9,800 nt of DNA, taken from CAZNXE01 sp964576465 (GTDB taxonomy: Bacteria; Planctomycetota; Planctomycetia; Pirellulales; JAEUIK01). The stretch is from contig CAZNXE010000219.1 of NCBI GenBank assembly GCA_964576465.1, forward strand, positions 1 through 9,800, read 5' to 3'. Each line of letters starts with the position of its first letter. Position 1 is the first letter of the stretch. Of this stretch, positions 7,309-9,800 are shown piece after piece. The notes beneath the pieces are model-generated. The model searched no databases, was not told the DNA's origin, and was given only the letters and a program-made list of their open reading frames with translations. Position numbers and translations under genes: made by a program.

Positions 7309-7374
7309 CCGTAGCAAGGGCTCCAGTCCCGTGTACGATGCGGACTCTACACGGAACGGGGTTCCATGCTACGG
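7309..7374 (-). terminator. 66-nt imperfect hairpin, candidate terminator or attenuator
   Basis: The outer arms CCGTAGCA (7309-7316, plus strand) and TGCTACGG (7367-7374) are perfect complements of 8 bp. The inner arms CCGTGTA (7329-7335) and TACACGG (7348-7354) are perfect over 7 bp. The two 12-nt segments between them are equal in length and pair in part (GG/CC, CC/GG, GT/AC plus G-U pairs). The loop is 12 nt. The element begins 33 nt after the stop of the fused monooxygenase gene and lies well before the next ribosome site. It has only a weak T run after it on the minus strand (TCGGTTTCT), so a classical intrinsic terminator is not certain. An mRNA-stabilising or attenuating structure is as likely. 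Confidence 0.5.
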
Positions 7375-7407
7375 TAAAAGCATTCCCACCGCTCGCCTTG
7401 GCTGCCA

Positions 7408-9800
7408 TCACAACCGCTTCAATGACCTGCGTCGACGTGCGGCAACCACAACCACGGCAGCCACCGCGGCACCCGCGAAGCTGATGACTAGAATTTGCGA
7501 CCGCGCGGTGTCCCGCGAAGCGAGCGGCTCTTCTTCGCTGAGGGCCACGTCGAAGTAACCGATCATCATTTCTTCCCAACTCTGCTCACCCCAGTGAACC
7601 TCCACCGAGGGATCGGGGTTCGATAGGTTGTCTTCGGAGTTGTCAAACGTAGCGATACACTCGATCACGGTGCCCGCGGGTATCATCAGCGGCTCGGTCA
7701 GCACATAGCGATTTTGCCACTTGAAATCGTAGTTGGGCACATCAAGCAATACGTCGTCGCTGCCGTCGGGATAGTGTGCGATGTAGCGGAACGATTTTCC
7801 ACGCACGTGCATGTGCGGCAGAAACGACAGCAACAACGTATCGCGTTTGATCTTGTAGTCTAGCGTCACGACATGCTCGGCGGCGTGCGGTGGAATGGCA
7901 AACCAATTGTTCATCGCGGGCGTGGTCGTCACTTCGCGCCGCTCGGCACCCGGCGGGGCGAACACAATTCCCATCGAACTGCGGTCTTCTTGTACACTTC
8001 CGTTGGGTGTGTAGTGCAATTGAAAGACAAACTTGGATCCAGGAGCGACATATTTTGCCATCCCCGGGGGAAACTCCGCAGGCGGCATGCCGGGAACATA
8101 GCCACACAACATGTGATGCTGCAGTTCCCACATCTCTGCCAGGTCGTCACGCGTGAGTTGACCGGTATCCAACTCCGGCGGCAGCACGAACACATTGATG
8201 TGATGCACCACCGCATGATTACCCGGTCGACATTCGGCGGCGTCGACATAGCGCCCCTCGGTCAACTTCGGGTCGGCGACAAAGTATTGGTATTCGATCA
8301 CCCCGTCGGAGGCTACGACAAAGGGGGCATCGCTCATCGGAATGATCACATCCGGATCTTGTGGCAAACGCCAGCCCGAGGGAAACTCCGCGGGCGGGGG
8401 CATCATCGTCGGGTCGCCTTCAGGGGCACCCGCGGCAACCCAAGCGACAATCTGCTCATACTCTTCATCACTCAGTCGGGCGTCGTTCACAAAGCTTCCA
8501 TGTTCCGGGGCGGCGTACCACGGCGGCATGCGGCGTTGCGTGACCACCTCACCAATCATTTCAGCCCAACCGACCACTTCGTCGTAATCCAACAGGGAGA
8601 AGGGAGCAATCTCTCCCGGTCGGTGACAATTCTGACAACGCCGCTGAAAGATCCGTACGATATGCTCGGACCATGTGAACGGCGCTGTTTCATCCGCCTC
8701 GCGAATGCGTCCGATGATACAGCCCGGCGCGGGTGTTATCGGAACACTGACCTCTTCACCCAAGAGCAACTCTTCAATTGCCTCGAGCAAATCGAGACGT
8801 TTAGGCTCTGAACGATCGAAGCCCACGCCGTACTGATCGTCGACACGCCCCACATACCGCACGTTGCGATGTTCGTCCAAGATGTAAATCTCGGGCGTCC
8901 GCAGGGCCAGAAACTGATCGGCAACCGTGTTCCCTACGTCCTTCAGAAACGGAAACTCAACACCATGCACGCGGGCGAAGTGTTCCATTTCCTCGATCGA
9001 ATCCTGTCGATTCGAGAAGACGCCCACGAAGGCCACACCTCGCGAGGCATATTGCTCGGAAAGCTTAGCCAGTCGTCCCGCATAAAGTCGTGCCAACGGG
9101 CATTCGGTTCCCATGAACGCAACCACGACAAGGGAACGATCGCCCCAACCGTCAAGCGAATGCTCCGCGCCACGGAAGTCGTGCAACGTAAAATCTTCTA
9201 TGTGAAGCCCGATGCGAGAATCTTCGACCGTGATCTCTCCGGCTACAACTTCTCCCTCTCCTGAACTTGTGGCCAGAACCACAAGGAAGGCCAACACGAA
9301 AAAGCCTCGCCACACCCGACGCCCAATCCACACAAAGCCGATCATTCCGACTGCGAGTATTGGAAAGAACACGAAAGCCCAACGATAGGTACCATCGACC
9401 ACCACCGGTTTACCGGTCTCATCTTTCAGGTTCTGGTCCAACGGGGCGATGGCGATCGTTCCGATCATCATCTCTTCCCAAGTCTGATCTCCCCAGCGAA
9501 CCGTATCATCCGGGTTCGGATTCGCGATGTTGTCTTCCGAATTGTCAAAGGTTGCCGTGCAGTGCATCACGGTGCCACGGGGAATCTCCATCGGCTCGTT
9601 CAGCATATAGTCGAACTGCCAGTTAAAATCGAAGTGAGGAATGTCGAGCAAGATCTCGTCTCGCCCATCGGGGTAGTGCGCCTCGAAGCGAAACGTCTTA
9701 CCCCGCAAATGCATATGGGGGCTGAACGAGTACAACAGCGAGTCTTCGTCGAATGTGTATCGTGACTCGACTACATGGTCCGCCGCGTGTGGCGGAATCT
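7408..9800 (-). CDS. Double-unit fusion of the redoxin / cytochrome c / copper monooxygenase family, N-terminus off the right edge
   Basis: The frame is open from the right edge (IPPHAADHVV...) to a TGA at 7410-7408: 796 codons in the window, start outside. Counting from the first full codon at 9798, the C-terminal part of one monooxygenase comes first: PHMHLRGK (28-35), FDNSEDN and EEMM (M110). Next are a membrane helix (about 140-158), a short basic loop (GRRVWR, 160-165) and a second hydrophobic stretch (166-177) that resembles the signal peptide of a following gene. A whole second unit then follows: redoxin-like fold with ECPLA (C233), haem site CQNCH (388-392) with RMPPW (M424), VVHH (H532, H533), QLHY (H595), PHMHVRGK (H662, H664), EEMM (M744) and a last anchor helix (about 768-787). 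With two membrane passes in the middle, both catalytic halves can face the same outer side. A GTG at 9315, just before the second hydrophobic stretch, could start a separate second protein. How much of the first unit exists is not visible. Confidence 0.92.
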   Translation of the reverse strand, partial: IPPHAADHVVESRYTFDEDSLLYSFSPHMHLRGKTFRFEAHYPDGRDEILLDIPHFDFNWQFDYMLNEPMEIPRGTVMHCTATFDNSEDNIANPNPDDTVRWGDQTWEEMMIGTIAIAPLDQNLKDETGKPVVVDGTYRWAFVFFPILAVGMIGFVWIGRRVWRGFFVLAFLVVLATSSGEGEVVAGEITVEDSRIGLHIEDFTLHDFRGAEHSLDGWGDRSLVVVAFMGTECPLARLYAGRLAKLSEQYASRGVAFVGVFSNRQDSIEEMEHFARVHGVEFPFLKDVGNTVADQFLALRTPEIYILDEHRNVRYVGRVDDQYGVGFDRSEPKRLDLLEAIEELLLGEEVSVPITPAPGCIIGRIREADETAPFTWSEHIVRIFQRRCQNCHRPGEIAPFSLLDYDEVVGWAEMIGEVVTQRRMPPWYAAPEHGSFVNDARLSDEEYEQIVAWVAAGAPEGDPTMMPPPAEFPSGWRLPQDPDVIIPMSDAPFVVASDGVIEYQYFVADPKLTEGRYVDAAECRPGNHAVVHHINVFVLPPELDTGQLTRDDLAEMWELQHHMLCGYVPGMPPAEFPPGMAKYVAPGSKFVFQLHYTPNGSVQEDRSSMGIVFAPPGAERREVTTTPAMNNWFAIPPHAAEHVVTLDYKIKRDTLLLSFLPHMHVRGKSFRYIAHYPDGSDDVLLDVPNYDFKWQNRYVLTEPLMIPAGTVIECIATFDNSEDNLSNPDPSVEVHWGEQSWEEMMIGYFDVALSEEEPLASRDTARSQILVISFAGAAVAAVVVVAARRRRSLKRL

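Noticed and set aside
7873..8811. Plus-strand 312-codon open frame
   Set aside because: It is the antisense shadow of the second unit of the fused monooxygenase. It has no domain, signal or membrane segment of its own.

Overview
The window looks like chromosomal DNA from a planctomycete, probably a Pirellulales-type organism. The strongest sign is a large minus-strand protein combining a planctomycete cytochrome C (PSCyt1) domain, a DUF1549 (PSCyt2) domain and the start of a DUF1553 (PSD1) domain. This arrangement is close to a signature of the phylum. The other genes fit: they are large, exported, haem- and copper-binding proteins. Every gene I can support is on the minus strand, so the window is read from right to left. 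I see no tRNA, rRNA, CRISPR array, transposase or phage gene.

Layout in transcription order. (1) From beyond the right edge to 7408: a very long open frame that fuses the C-terminal half of one redoxin/cytochrome c/copper-monooxygenase protein to a complete second copy, through two adjacent membrane segments. (2) 7407-7260: a gap holding a 66-nt imperfect hairpin and a good Shine-Dalgarno site. (3) 7259-6828: a small single-pass membrane protein with a coiled-coil start and an outer beta-repeat domain. (4) 6828-6697: a 43-residue Cys-rich ORF whose GTG overlaps the preceding TAG by one base. (5) 6565-4583 and 4586-2682: two complete paralogues of the redoxin/haem/copper protein, joined by a 4-bp ATGA stop/start overlap. 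(6) A 117-bp gap with a perfect TATAAT box. (7) 2564 to beyond the left edge: the PSCyt1/DUF1549/DUF1553 protein, which has no stop inside the window.

The core of the window is a family expansion: three complete copies, plus part of a fourth, of one three-part exported enzyme. Each complete copy has a redoxin-like fold with a single Cys (ECPLA), a c-type haem site (CxxCH with an RMPPW Met) and a copper type II monooxygenase core. That core keeps the residues expected for both copper sites of PHM/DBH enzymes: HH, MHY or LHY, HMH and EMM. A C-terminal membrane anchor follows. I infer a membrane-tethered oxygenase outside the cytoplasmic membrane, with the attached haem as a possible electron entry point in place of free ascorbate. 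The substrate cannot be read from the sequence. The neighbouring PSCyt1/DUF1549/DUF1553 protein also carries haem motifs and a carbohydrate-enzyme-like beta-sandwich, so a shared oxidative pathway outside the cytoplasm is possible but unproven.
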